A stretch of DNA of 64,000 nucleotides from Halocaridina rubra (lineage: Eukaryota > Arthropoda > Malacostraca > Decapoda > Atyidae), in NCBI GenBank assembly GCA_037179515.1, contig JAXCGZ010013546.1, forward strand, positions 17,826 through 81,825, in the 5' to 3' direction. How positions within the stretch are numbered: position 1 is the stretch's first letter; every line of letters begins with the position of its first letter. Below the pieces are notes generated by a model. It made no database searches. It was not told the origin of the DNA and saw only the letters and a program-made list of their open reading frames with translations. This document shows positions 13,729 to 27,210 of this stretch, in pieces. A program made the translations under genes and the position numbers.

Positions 13729-16551
13729 TTGTTATACACAAATGCTGATGGATTAGCTGGTAAGGCAGTAGAATTAAAAGATAGGATTCACAACAGTAAG
13801 GCAGATATAGTAGCAATTACAGAGACTAAGTTGAGTGAGGACATAAACAGTGTCACAGTTTTTCCTAAGGGCTTCAGAATACTAAGGGTCGAAAGATCTG
13901 AGAGGACTGGTGGAGGGATAGCACTGCTCATAAGTGAGAGGATTCAAGTTGAAGAGATAAACTTGGCTATAGAAAGTGAGTTCAGGGAATTTCTTGTTGC
14001 TCGCATAAATACTGGGTCAGAGAGCATTATAATAACTGTTGTATACAACCCACCAAGGAACCAAAATAGGCTTGAAATTTATGAGGAAAGTCATATAGGT
14101 ACGATTGAAGTCATAAACTCAGTTGTTAACATGGCGCGGGAGAAAAAATGTAGGATTTTGATTATGGGAGACTTTAATCATAAAGAGATAGATTGGATAA
14201 ATCTTGACCCACACAGTGGTGAGGACTCCTTTGGGGCAAGATTCCTAGATTGCGTACAAGGGAATTTCCTACACCAACATGTAATGGAACCAACAAGAGC
14301 CAGGGGTGGGGATGAGCCATCACTACTTGATCTGGTGTTCACAGATAATGTGTTGGATATTGAAAATATTGAGTATGAACCACCAATTGGAAAGAGTGAC
14401 CACTGTGTGTTGTTGATGGAGTATATCATTGAAGACATTCTTCCTGAGAGTAGAGGCACTGAGGACATGAGGAGGAACTATCAGAAAGGAGATTACATCA
14501 AAATGAATGAGCTTTTTGCAGTTATTGACTGGAGAACCTTATTTTACAACAAATCTGTACAAGAAATGTATGACATCTTTTGTGAGAAATATGGGAAGAT
14601 TGTAGATTGCTGCATACCTGTCACCAAAGTAGGTGTAATTCATGCCAGAGAGAAATGGTTCGATAATGGGTGTAAAAGAGCTAAGGAGTGGAGAGACAAA
14701 TGCTGGAAAAGGTATAGGAGGAGAAAAAACATAAATGCCTGGCAAACCTACAAAAGAGCAAGAAATGACTACCTAAGTAAAAGGAGAGAGGCAGAGAAAG
14801 ATTATGAGAGGGACATCACCAGGAAGGCGAAAGAAAATCCCAAGCTTTTCCACAGCTTTATCAGAGGAAAACTGAAGGTAAAAGAACAGGTTTTAAGGCT
14901 AAAGAGAGTGGATGGAAGCATCACTGAGACGGACGAAGAGATCTGCAAAGAATTGAACAAGGAGTTTCAGTCAGTATTTACAGTAGAAAATACCCCACCC
15001 CCTCAGATTGCAGTGATAGAAGCTCAAGGGCCGGTATTAGAGAACATCAACCTTACAGCCACAGAGGTATGCAAAGCGCTGATGGATTTAGATGTTCATA
15101 AAGCTACAGGTCCTGATGACATATCCCCTCATGTGCTTAAAAAATGCGCAAACACAATATCAGTGGCACTAAGTATCATATTTAAGGAGTCATTGGAGTC
15201 GGGGGAGATTCCAAGATGCTGGAAACAAGCAAATGTGATACCTATCTTCAAAAAGGGAAGGAGGGATACGGCTCTGAACTATAGACCAGTTTCCTTGACC
15301 AGCATAGTTTGCAAAGTTATGGAGAAACTACTAAGGAAACATATCTCTCTTCACTTGGAATCCTTCAACTTTTTGTCAGTGAGGCAACATGGCTTCAGAG
15401 AAGGAAGATCAACAGTAACAAACTTATTAGAATTTTATGATGAGGTAAGCCAAATCTTACAGGAAAGAGAGGGCTGGGCAGATTGCATATTCCTAGACTT
15501 CCAGAAAGCGTTTGACACTGTTCCACATGGGAGACTTATTAGGAAGCTGCAATCAATGGCTAGAATAGGTGGAAATGTCTTGGAATGGATAAAAACTTAC
15601 TTAGAAGGAAGGGAACAGAGGGTTAGAGTAAGACACTCAGTGTCTGAATGGAGAAGAGTTAGTAGTGGAGTTCCACAGGGTTCAGTTTTAGGGCCACTTT
15701 TGTTCCTTGTATATGTAAATGACCTACCAGAGTCTGTAAATTCATTCATGAATATGTTTGCAGATGATGCAAAGATTGTGAAGAAAGTAAAAAACGAGAA
15801 CAATGGTAGAGAACTTCAGGAGGATCTAAATAATCTGCATGAGTGGTCAGAAAAGTGGCTAATGAAATTCAATACCTCAAAATGTAAGGTAATGAGAATG
15901 GGTACAAGTGCAAGAAGGCCCAAGCTTGACTACTCGGTGGCTGGAGTACAACTTCAGGAGACAGAAAATGAGAGAGATCTAGGAGTAAACATATTGGCAG
16001 ATTTGTCTCCAGAAATACATATAAATGGCGTAGTAAGGGCAGCATATGCATTCTTATCAAATGTAAGGGTAGCCTTCAGGCACATGGACAAGGAAATGTT
16101 CAGAAATATTTATGTAACCTATGTGAGGCCAAAACTCGAATATGCAGCCCCCTTTTGGAATCCGCACTTGAAAAAGCACATAGCTAAGCTTGAAAAAGTT
16201 CAAAGACATGCCACAAAACTGGTGCCAGAAATACGCAATCTCGGTTATGATGAGAGGCTGAGGGAATTAGACTTGCCATCACTCGAAGCTAGAAGAGTAA
16301 GGGGGGATATGGTGACAGTCTTTAAATTCCTTCATGGTTATGATAGAGTGGATAGGGATCGATATTTCGATATGGCTGGCTCTAGAACTAGAGGTCATAG
16401 TTTGAAGCTTCGGAAGAAAACTTGTTTGCAGGATGTAAGGAAATACTTTTTCAGTGTAAGAGTAGTTGATAATTGGAATTCGCTAAGCGAGGAGGTAGTT
16501 AATGCTACCTCAATCCATAGTTTTAAGGACAGGTATGATAAGTATCACTAA
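13729..16551 (+). CDS. CR1-type LINE ORF2: endonuclease-reverse transcriptase (940 aa)
   Basis: This protein nicks target DNA and reverse-transcribes the element RNA. An N-terminal APE-type endonuclease (residues about 1-230) shows N in YTNADGL, the glutamate in ITETKL, GDFNHKEIDW and the histidine in KSDHCVLL, so the catalytic set is present. The reverse transcriptase (about 430-720) shows NYRPVSLTS, HGFREGRST, FLDFQKAFDTVPHG, SGVPQGSVLGPLLF and the catalytic MFADDAK. The C-terminal region (about 800-940) has YVRPKLEYAAPFWNP and RTRGHSLKLRKK, as in CR1/L2 elements. The frame is open upstream to 13633 and overlaps the end of ORF1. The stated start is a non-ATG boundary, and the first Met is near residue 135, after key endonuclease residues. 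Frameshifting or reinitiation is therefore likely. Confidence 0.93.
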   Translation: MLYTNADGLAGKAVELKDRIHNSKADIVAITETKLSEDINSVTVFPKGFRILRVERSERTGGGIALLISERIQVEEINLAIESEFREFLVARINTGSESIIITVVYNPPRNQNRLEIYEESHIGTIEVINSVVNMAREKKCRILIMGDFNHKEIDWINLDPHSGEDSFGARFLDCVQGNFLHQHVMEPTRARGGDEPSLLDLVFTDNVLDIENIEYEPPIGKSDHCVLLMEYIIEDILPESRGTEDMRRNYQKGDYIKMNELFAVIDWRTLFYNKSVQEMYDIFCEKYGKIVDCCIPVTKVGVIHAREKWFDNGCKRAKEWRDKCWKRYRRRKNINAWQTYKRARNDYLSKRREAEKDYERDITRKAKENPKLFHSFIRGKLKVKEQVLRLKRVDGSITETDEEICKELNKEFQSVFTVENTPPPQIAVIEAQGPVLENINLTATEVCKALMDLDVHKATGPDDISPHVLKKCANTISVALSIIFKESLESGEIPRCWKQANVIPIFKKGRRDTALNYRPVSLTSIVCKVMEKLLRKHISLHLESFNFLSVRQHGFREGRSTVTNLLEFYDEVSQILQEREGWADCIFLDFQKAFDTVPHGRLIRKLQSMARIGGNVLEWIKTYLEGREQRVRVRHSVSEWRRVSSGVPQGSVLGPLLFLVYVNDLPESVNSFMNMFADDAKIVKKVKNENNGRELQEDLNNLHEWSEKWLMKFNTSKCKVMRMGTSARRPKLDYSVAGVQLQETENERDLGVNILADLSPEIHINGVVRAAYAFLSNVRVAFRHMDKEMFRNIYVTYVRPKLEYAAPFWNPHLKKHIAKLEKVQRHATKLVPEIRNLGYDERLRELDLPSLEARRVRGDMVTVFKFLHGYDRVDRDRYFDMAGSRTRGHSLKLRKKTCLQDVRKYFFSVRVVDNWNSLSEEVVNATSIHSFKDRYDKYH

Positions 16552-16615
16552 GTCTAAAAATGGAACCGATCAGGAGACGGGAAGATACGAGCTTTGGGCT
16601 CTTTCCCGTAAACAC

Positions 16616-16643
16616 CAATTAGGTAATCACAATTAGGTAATCA
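16616..16643 (+). repeat. 3'-terminal 14-bp tandem repeat of the CR1 element
   Basis: Two exact copies of CAATTAGGTAATCA lie about 65 bp after the ORF2 stop. Short tandem repeats at the 3' end, in place of a poly-A tail, are characteristic of the CR1/L2 group and mark the probable 3' terminus. Confidence 0.7.
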
Positions 16644-17059
16644 CAAAGGTCTTATTCAGTAGCACTTTACGTAATTCCATTTGAGGCACATTTCAAGTAG
16701 CTTTTAAGAAGCATGAGAATATCAGAGAAAGATGACAGTAAATTCCGTTTCTATATTCCTTCAGTGATTTCATTCAAACATGGAAAGTAAACTAGGTTTG
16801 TATTCTTAAGACCATAACTCTTTTCATTCACCCAATTATAAAATTTGCATTTGAGAGTCATTGTAGACTGTAAGGCCACAAATATTCTTCTAGTGAAATG
16901 GAAATTTAAGATTAAGTAGCATGTAAACAAACAGTATTGATAAACTGATTTGCAAGTTTAGTACAGTGAAATCTTAAGTAAGCCTACTCCCAATCTTCAA
17001 ATATCTTATTTACTGGACACATGAAGAAAGCATATGGACATATTACATTAGAACTTTGG

Positions 17060-17438
<379 letters not shown>

Positions 17439-18700
17439 AATTACTTAACAGCAAATGCCTATATGCCTCTATAAATTTCCATATCTCGGCTACAGTCTGC
17501 CTTCAGTTATTATTTGCAAATACTATACTGAATCATATATGTATCTAATCTATCAGAAAAATGACTAGTTTACGTTTAAACAATAGTTTAAATCGAAAAT
17601 CGGTTTGATTACTAATCAGACCCATTTTAATATACAAAGATGAAAGTCTTAAACGGAATGGATGAAGTAAAATAATGTTACACTGCTTTAGTAATTTGTA
17701 ACATCAAACCCCTACAAAAAATGTAATATGAAATTGTACGAAACTAATTTCCAAATCTGCTTCTCACAAAGGAAATGCACAAAACCAATTCCATGAAGAT
17801 CTTTTAGTAATTGGAAGAAGGTTCACTATACTGCTTAAAGTATTGCACTCCCTCTACTAACGCTACATAAACATCAAGACTAGAGTGAGTGAACGTGTTT
17901 TGTCTTTTATGCTGAATCTCTGAGAAAATAGTTAAAAAAATGCCTTACACCCATTTTGTAAACATACCCATTTTGCAACTAAAAATGTAAAGTACTATAT
18001 ACATTACCAACACATAAAGAGCAATATAAGAGCTATTACTGCCAATTGCCAACGACGTCATACGCGCTATAGAATTTGAGTTACCAGTTAAAATGGCATA
18101 AAGTATTAAACAGATGATGTGTTGCATAAGGAGATTTTTTTTTATATGCTCTTGATGCGGGTAAATTTACTATGGAAAAAATAATAATTGCAGACTGCAT
18201 TCCTAAGATACAAATAAAATTGACTAACAACATGTTCAAGTCCCATAAAAAAATACTGTATATATTTAGAAGGATGTCATTACTTTTCTACCTTTAACAG
18301 TCTCCAAGAACTACATTCTATTATATCAAAGTACTAAAAACTACTTTTGTTGAAAAATATAAAATTCTTTTTACTGTTCCATTTGCTATGCATGATAACC
18401 ATCATCAATATCAAATGTACAAAATAACTCAAAAACATTTTACACAATTTATCAAGGTATGAAAGCAATTCTTCAGTATCATAGTCAATACATCCAAAGG
18501 AATCTAGAGCATTTTTTGAGTCATCGGGTCCAATCTACGTTTTATCAATATAAAGTAAATTTTATATTTACAAAACATAATTCAATGAATATAAAAAACT
18601 ACAAACATCAGAGGCAAAAGCTCATTCATTACTGATAATATTCATGGTTTAAAGAAAGCAACAGCAGATGCTTGCAGTCATATATTACAATAACTAGTGA
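17439..18700. other. AT-rich stretch without recognisable features
   Basis: No supported exon, RNA gene or repeat family was identified. Confidence 0.45.
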
Positions 18701-18811
18701 TTATAAACTGTTAATTTTTTGTTCAAAGTGCTCATCACTTTCAAAGCGGTTCAGCACACGGATCGTCAAGGCTAATGCGAGAAAAGCAAGAACAAGTGCT
18801 CTTTCGTAACA
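18701..18811 (-). CDS. Candidate terminal exon with hydrophobic segment, unknown product (weak)
   Basis: On the minus strand a plausible acceptor (CCATTACAATTTATAG) precedes a frame of 36 codons and a TAA at 18701-18703. The peptide starts CYERA, has a membrane-like stretch LVLAFLALALTIRVL, and ends with a charged tail NRFESDEHFEQKINSL. The segment is richer in GC than its surroundings. It starts in phase 0, like the optional donor at 25078-25079 of the SRCIN1-like gene, so it could be a distal alternative end. Equally it could belong to another gene or be chance. Confidence 0.25.
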   Translation of the reverse strand, partial: CYERALVLAFLALALTIRVLNRFESDEHFEQKINSL

Positions 18812-19312
18812 CTATAAATTGTAATGGAAAAGGGTAAATGGTACTACTACTAATACTTCCATCTCTCCAGTCTTTCACTGAGATATTTTATGTAGTGAAA
18901 TAGTTGCATAAATAAGCAACATTTTTTTCCTATTTTTCTCACTATCTGAGAAACGTAAAAAAATGTGACACTTGGGAAACTTATCACACAACTATTTCAA
19001 AGGAAAGGAAACGCAAGTTTGGTGTGTTTTAATTTTTCTTTCCAGACTGGCCCATGCTATAAAGCAATAAAATACCAAGGAATTATTCTACTATACATCA
19101 ATGCTAGAGATTGGAATTTTATCTGCATTTCTTGATCAAAATATGTGTCACTGATAATCAGTTTCATGAGCCTGATGGTTAATATACTTATTTACCGAAA
19201 ACATACAAATCAGAATACAAGAAATGCTGCGATAAGATCCCAAACTCAACTGATCTGGTTTTTAAAGGAAGAAGATCGAGATAAATGGATAATAAAATCT
19301 GCTGCAACTCAC

Positions 19313-19351
19313 ATCGGCCATATCCAACTCGGAGGTATTTCGCTCTTCTAC
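19313..19351 (-). CDS. Candidate 39-nt microexon (weak)
   Basis: On the minus strand the segment lies between a pyrimidine-rich acceptor (TTTTCTCTCTACACCGAG) and a consensus donor GAT/GTGAGT. It reads VEERNTSELDMAD in phase 0 at both ends. It is locally GC-richer. An alternative acceptor 4 nt inside would change the frame. There is no homology evidence; it is listed because its phase fits the optional donor at 25078-25079. Confidence 0.2.
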
Positions 19352-20270
19352 CTCGGTGTAGAGAGAAAACCAGGATTTATTTTTCAGAGATACAGCTATT
19401 AGAATGGGAAACTGCTCCTACGAACCGCCTCATTTTAACTTATATTATAAATAAATTATTATGACATTGGAGAAGGAGCTCATACTATATAAATTAACTT
19501 TCAGCATTCAAAAACTAAATAATGAAAATGAAGAGTATAAATAAATGATTTGCCACCAAATGAACTTACCATTATCTATTGGCATACATGTGTACTGTAA
19601 ATTATCATTTAGAGCAATACGTGCTGCATTTCTTAAAATAAGAGGTCATAAAAATTCAACTCTAGTGTCTGAGGAAGAGTTTGCATATAATTATTCTTGA
19701 CGAATTGATATTTTTTATTAAAAAATATGAAAGAATAAGTATAGAATTGATCTATTCCTCCTACTTCATTATGTATATAATATATTGTTAGGAAATATAG
19801 AAACCAATACTGAATAAATTAAATGGTAGTAGTGAAAGCAATATGAAAAAGATTCTACCTGAATATTATGAAAAGAAAATATTTGGTCGAGTAAAATAAT
19901 AAGTAATAATAAAATATATGTATAATATAAACACAGTAACTACTCTAATCTCAAGTGATTACCCAATCATAAAAAAAAAATACAAAAATAAACCCTACGT
20001 GTCAACTGCGATCATGAGAAGCCTATTATGAAGCTTTTAAAAAATAAATTGAACAATGGAATCTGAAATATTACATCTAGACATGCGCCACATCAAGAGC
20101 AAAATATCTTTAAATATCAACGTTATATTCAGATGAAAAAACCATTTATACGAAAACAGGATAAAAAAAATGAACTAGGTTACACATAAATAAGCGAGCA
20201 AATAGTAAGTAAAAAAAAATGAGTGAAAAAAAAATATAGAAATGATACGGTGCAAAACAGTGAATATTTT

Positions 20271-20333
20271 TTACTCGGTTGATGCCACAGTCTCCTTGAA
20301 GTGCGAACTCCATTTCCAGCCCTGTTTGCTTCT
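20271..20333 (-). CDS. Candidate alternative terminal exon of the SRCIN1-like gene
   Basis: On the minus strand an acceptor with a long pyrimidine tract (TTTCTATTTTTTCATAG) is followed in phase 0 by 20 codons, RSKQGWKWSSHFKETVASTE, and a TAA at 20271-20273. GC content is high within the coding part and drops at the stop. Phase 0 is exactly what the strong internal donor at 25078-25079 would require, so joining would give a different C-terminus for the gene ending at 24963. A weak donor overlaps the stop. No homology was recognised. Confidence 0.35.
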   Translation of the reverse strand, partial: RSKQGWKWSSHFKETVASTE

Positions 20334-20952
20334 CTATGAAAAAATAGAAATATGGAAATATAGAAAAATGTAAAAAACATAGAAAATGTATATAAGTGTG
20401 AAAAAGGAAAACAGAGAATTGTACACAACAGTTAAGAAATTAGAAATGGAAAAAAAAAATTCTCACCTGAACTATAAGGCAAGAATAAGAATGATAAATT
20501 AAGTGTTTTGTGTATGGTGTCACAGGTGTCTTTGTTTTTGTGCTTATTTATATGTTTGTATAAAGAATGCTTATGTTTTTTCTAAGGCACAACTAGTCAA
20601 AAATTGTAAAAAACGCAATTCCATATATGACATATCAAAAATATGTTGGTAAGAAAACATATTACCAAAAAAATGTTTAGCCAAAGCTCACGTTTACAAA
20701 GGCCTAAGCAAAATGGCAGACAAAAATGTCAATTTCAGTCTTGACAGAATAGAACTTAAAAATTTATTTAAAAAAAAAAGGAACAGCTCATTCTCAAAAT
20801 TAGAGACAACTACATTGTATCACACAAATTGTGTTATACATATATGCATGAAACATCCATTCATATATGTATAATGAGAAGACAGTATCTTTTTTAACTA
20901 AAAATATATTAAAGGATCTTATTGCAACAAGACAGAAGGATCATTTTCACAG

Positions 20953-21006
20953 GATGAGGATCAAAGTCGAGGGCAAAGGACAGAGACGCTTTGGGGATAC
21001 TGACAG
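20953..21006 (+). CDS. Candidate plus-strand exon, unknown product (weak)
   Basis: A 54-nt GC-richer segment lies between the acceptor TCATTTTCACAG and the consensus donor CAG/GTAAGG. One frame is open, reading MRIKVEGKGQRRFGDTD, with phase 2 at both ends. The other two frames contain stops. It is the opposite strand to the host gene. No matching exon was found nearby, so it may be part of a separate transcript or a false exon. Confidence 0.25.
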
Positions 21007-21374
21007 GTAAGGTATGTTTTATTCATAAAAAGCTACGTGGAATAGAATTAATTCGCGAGACATTAAAAAAATTATACAAGATTTCAAACTTGTAGAGTTT
21101 AAAGAGTTCGTTTACATGGAGTATTATTCCACGAGCTTTGTACAAGCATCAAACTAATATATGTTTTTATACTTTCTTTTATGGTCACTCTGTATGAACA
21201 CAGATTTAGCGTAGAAGACATTTTTTTATGACAATATGTACAAGTGCATGGTATGAAGCTACAGTATAGGTGCAAAGTATAAATAAGAAAAATTAAAAAG
21301 AGAAAAAAGATATAGGGCTTGCGCCTCACCGTCTTTTTCATGGGATTATATATAAAAAAAAAGGCAAACTTAAC

Positions 21375-24220
<2,846 letters not shown>

Positions 24221-24476
24221 GCTCAATAATTTGTACATAAGCCGCAAAAAGGTCTCTTAATACAAGGATTCTATAATCATATATCATGTCAACGTACTGT
24301 TCTTTCCATAAAAAAAAGTAAAATAAAGTCACTTTGCTGGGCAACTGATACCCAAACTGCAACCTTACTCCTAATTTCAAGATAATCATGAACTAACAAT
24401 AAATTTGATAAGGGAAATTGTATGAAGTTCATTGGTAATCTTGCTACAATACAATACCTAATTCAGTAATTTATAT

Positions 24477-24482
24477 TTTATT
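24477..24482 (-). terminator. Possible polyadenylation signal AATAAA (minus strand)
   Basis: TTTATT on the plus strand reads AATAAA on the minus strand about 480 nt after the TGA at 24963. It is the first canonical hexamer noticed downstream. In AT-rich DNA such hexamers are frequent, so support is weak. Confidence 0.3.
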
Positions 24483-24962
24483 AGATATCAATAATATTGC
24501 ATTCAATATAATTCAATGCCTACTTCTTGTGATAATACAATCTGCTGCTGCAAACAAAATAAAGCAATAAAAAAATTATATTTGACTGTGAAGGGCTCTA
24601 GTGTACTATTTTGAGCAAGTCAGAAGCTGCTTGTGATTATCGACAGACATCTACTTCTAGGGGTGTGATATGTATGTCACAGTACACTTAAGGGGGACAG
24701 AGAATCAGATATTTATAAGTACTGTGCACCCCCCTACATGCCAATCATATCCTTTTTGGACTAAATCCATTGTAAATATATGAATCTTAAAGATGATCAA
24801 ATTAGGTATTAGTAAGAACAGAAGTACATGTTGGTAGTTACTAATATTGAAATGAAATTTTTAAAGAGATAAATAGCCTTCATCGCACTGCAGAAGTCTC
24901 CAAGAGAAGGGCAGCACAAAAAAATTAATTAAAGGTTAGCAAGACTGTCCACCTAGACTGGG

Positions 24963-25212
24963 TCATAGACTAGTTGGTGTTCTCTTTTGTAACAGCCCCC
25001 GGTGAACACTGGTGTTAGTGTTAGTAACAAAAGGTTGGACGGGCATTGTGACCACAGGTGGAGGCGTGTCAGCACATACCTTAGACGCTGATGATCGGGT
25101 GTCCTCCGCAGGTGTGGGAGACGTAGCTCTGGGGTCTCCATTGGCCACGCCCACTAGGGGGCCAACCCCAGGAGCATTTGGTGGTACTCGTTGTTCTTGA
25201 ACAGATGCTAAC
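24963..25212 (-). CDS. SRCIN1-like: SRCIN1-like gene, last exon (C-terminal Pro/Ser/Thr-rich tail)
   Basis: The acceptor TATGTTTTGCAG precedes the exon; its first base completes an Arg codon begun in the previous exon. It codes for 82 further residues, starting LASVQEQRVPPNAPG and ending LQKRTPTSL, then TGA at 24963-24965. The tail is rich in Pro, Ser and Thr, with several Ser/Thr-Pro sites and no domain, and is probably disordered. A strong donor (TCTAAG/GTATGT) lies inside at 25078-25079. The exon may therefore be either read through to this stop or spliced onward after residue K in phase 0. It directly follows the coiled-coil exons. Confidence 0.85.
25078..25079 (-). promoter_or_regulatory. 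SRCIN1-like: Optional 5' splice site inside the last exon
   Basis: On the minus strand AAG/GTATGTGC matches the donor consensus at the end of an in-frame Lys codon (phase 0). If used, it removes 117 nt including the stop and continues downstream, where phase-0 candidates exist at 20333, 19351 and 18811. Vertebrate homologues have long C-terminal extensions, which makes such an isoform reasonable. No transcript evidence is available. Confidence 0.45.
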
Positions 25213-25809
25213 CTGCAAAACATAAACATTAGTCATCTGAATTAACGCACTCGACTATCAATCCTAATTTGAAAACTGTCACAAAACTGTATGACTTTAT
25301 ATTCAGAGATACCAAAATCATGGCACTTTCAATGAGTTGGCCTTACTTGATAATCAAGGCATGATCAGATCAAATGAAGGCGTACTGAAAAGTGTTCAGA
25401 ATTACCAGTACTTTCTCAAAATGTTTATAGCTGTGAAAGAAGGCATGATAATGCTTCATAACATAAACTTCTTGTCAGAGCTCCATTGAACTTATGATGA
25501 AATTGTCACAAAGATGTACAACTTAAAAACAATCATCTACAGATAGAAAGGAGCCTTGGAGTTGCTTTTTTTTCCAAATATAAAGTTTTCAATCTAAATG
25601 TCATAGCCTGCTGAAGCCTGCAGAGTAAAAAAAAGCATAACTATATGTTCACCTTTTCCAGCAGCTGTTTATATAGAAGAAATATGTGTGGCAATACCAG
25701 CCCTTCATTCCCTTATCCCTCTTCAGTCATCACTTACAACAAGAAAGTTCTACAAAAGAGATTATATTATATTGGTGGAAGAAAGACAAACTTCATACAC
25801 CCTGAATGT

Positions 25810-26015
25810 TGCATGTGATATAGTGGTTGAGCGGTAGAGACAATTCCAGACTTTTTTCCCAGCATACCACTGGAGGCAACTAACACGGATAGGGTAAAGT
25901 GAAAATTCCTAACTCCATCCCCAGATTTTACCCCTCTAAAAACCTTGTAAAAGAAGCAAGGGTAAGCAGTGAGAGAAGAAATACAGCTATCTAGTTTTTA
26001 TTTTTTTCTATACTT
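25810..26015. repeat. Dispersed repeat with tRNA-like head (copy 1)
   Basis: The segment starts with TAGTGGTTGAGCGGTAGAGA, close to a tRNA A-box region. It later contains AAAGAAGCAAGGGTAAGCAG and TACAGCTATCTAG. The later blocks recur at 26150-26330 and, with CAGCTGCGGCCACTCAGCC, at 34585-34735. It is probably a SINE or LINE tail family in a 3' intron. Confidence 0.45.
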
Positions 26016-26149
26016 ATAAACATATTGCTAAGCTTGATCAGGATAAGGCACTGTGTGAGAAATGAAAACATCATTACCAGTGGCTAGGTATCTCCTTCAA
26101 AAAAGCTTGTTGATCGGGTAGGATGAATTTCATGCTTGCTTTCTCTGCA

Positions 26150-26330
26150 TGTTGCTGAAAACTACTAAAATGAATGAGGGCATGGGGGCTGGCATTCCAT
26201 TCTTTCAAGACTTTCCCCGCTAGTAAAGAAACTTATAAAAGAGTAAGGATAGCTAGGGTATAATGAAATCCAGCTATCTGGGTTTTTTCCAGCTGTGGCC
26301 AGCCTCTGGCTTCAAGACGTGATGGGAAAA
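26150..26330. repeat. Dispersed repeat, same family (copy 2)
   Basis: It shares GAGTAAGGATAG, ATCCAGCTATCTGGG and TTCCAGCTGTGGCCAGCCTC with the copies at 25810-26015 and 34585-34735. It lies in the intron between the last two exons of the host gene. Confidence 0.45.
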
Positions 26331-26591
26331 AACATATCAGTAATATTCTTAGCTGAGAAGGGATGAGATAGGTAAGGTCCATACTACTGATAAATTTGAT
26401 GCCAAACTCTATTGGTTTACTCAAAGGTCACTCTGTCTGCCTCCGTGCCAAATACAGTAATATCAAGCATAAGATAAATGCCACTCAAAATTCTGATATC
26501 CTTGAATACAAGTATTTTATACTGATCGGGAACTTACAAAAAGGCTGCAAAAATATATCTGTTAACTGCTCATACTTTGTTAATAATATAC

Positions 26592-26675
26592 CTTTTTAGG
26601 GTGACTAGCGTGCCTGTAAGCTTCTTGCAACGGCGTAAAGCACTTTCTAGCTTGTCCGGTTCTTCTTTTAAAAAC
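26592..26675 (-). CDS. SRCIN1-like: SRCIN1-like gene, coiled-coil exon (FLKEEP motif)
   Basis: The acceptor TTTTTTCTCAG and the donor AAAAAG/GTATAT enclose 84 nt (phase 2 to phase 2). With the junction Lys it reads KFLKEEPDKLESALRRCKK and then LTGTLVTLK. The KFLKEEP...LLKRC pattern is the best-conserved signature of the p140Cap/SKT coiled coil, which makes the family call firm. A 107-bp TA array begins 14 nt from the acceptor on the intron side (26689-26795), leaving almost no room for a normal branch-point region. Confidence 0.92.
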
Positions 26676-26682
26676 CTGAGAA

Positions 26683-26796
<114 letters not shown>

Positions 26797-26908
26797 ACTA
26801 TATTATTTTAGTATATATCCACTTCACAGAACAAATTTTTCAAATTTTTTCAGAAATACATCTTTTCAAATAACAGAGTTAAAATGATTAAAAAATAATG
26901 CATGTTAC

Positions 26909-27007
26909 TTTTCATCTCTAATAGCTTTTTCCATTTCGGCAGATATAAGTCCTTTCAAACCATCCTGAAGTATTGGAAATCTTGCCTTTAAATCGGCCAC
27001 AGTTTTA
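26909..27007 (-). CDS. SRCIN1-like: SRCIN1-like gene, coiled-coil exon
   Basis: The acceptor TTGTTTTTCAG and the donor GAAAA/GTAACA enclose 99 nt (phase 2 to phase 2). The exon reads [20 protein letters not shown] and then [12 protein letters not shown]. It aligns in order with the p140Cap stretch that precedes the FLKEEP motif (pattern LTELKAHFPGLQ). The charge pattern is that of a coiled coil. The intron to the next exon is short (233 nt) and mostly a TA array. Confidence 0.9.
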
Positions 27008-27082
27008 CTGAAAAACAAAAATGGTATAAGCAATTTATCTAGTTTACAGTCCAAAGAATTTTGCAAATGCATGAATACTGTG

Positions 27083-27210
<128 letters not shown>

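Larger units (their letters stand above)
12565..16644 (+). mobile_element. CR1-type non-LTR retrotransposon, both ORFs intact
   Basis: The unit holds a pyrimidine-rich leader, ORF1 (coiled coil plus an RRM-like C-terminal region), an overlapping ORF2 (endonuclease plus reverse transcriptase) and a short 3' UTR. The UTR ends in two 14-bp direct repeats. No frame-breaking mutation is visible in either ORF, so insertion is recent and activity is possible. CR1/L2-group membership is inferred from the APE-type endonuclease and from the C-terminal ORF2 motifs RTRGHSLKLRKK and VVDNWNSL. The 5' end is not defined, and no target-site duplication was recognised. Confidence 0.85.
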
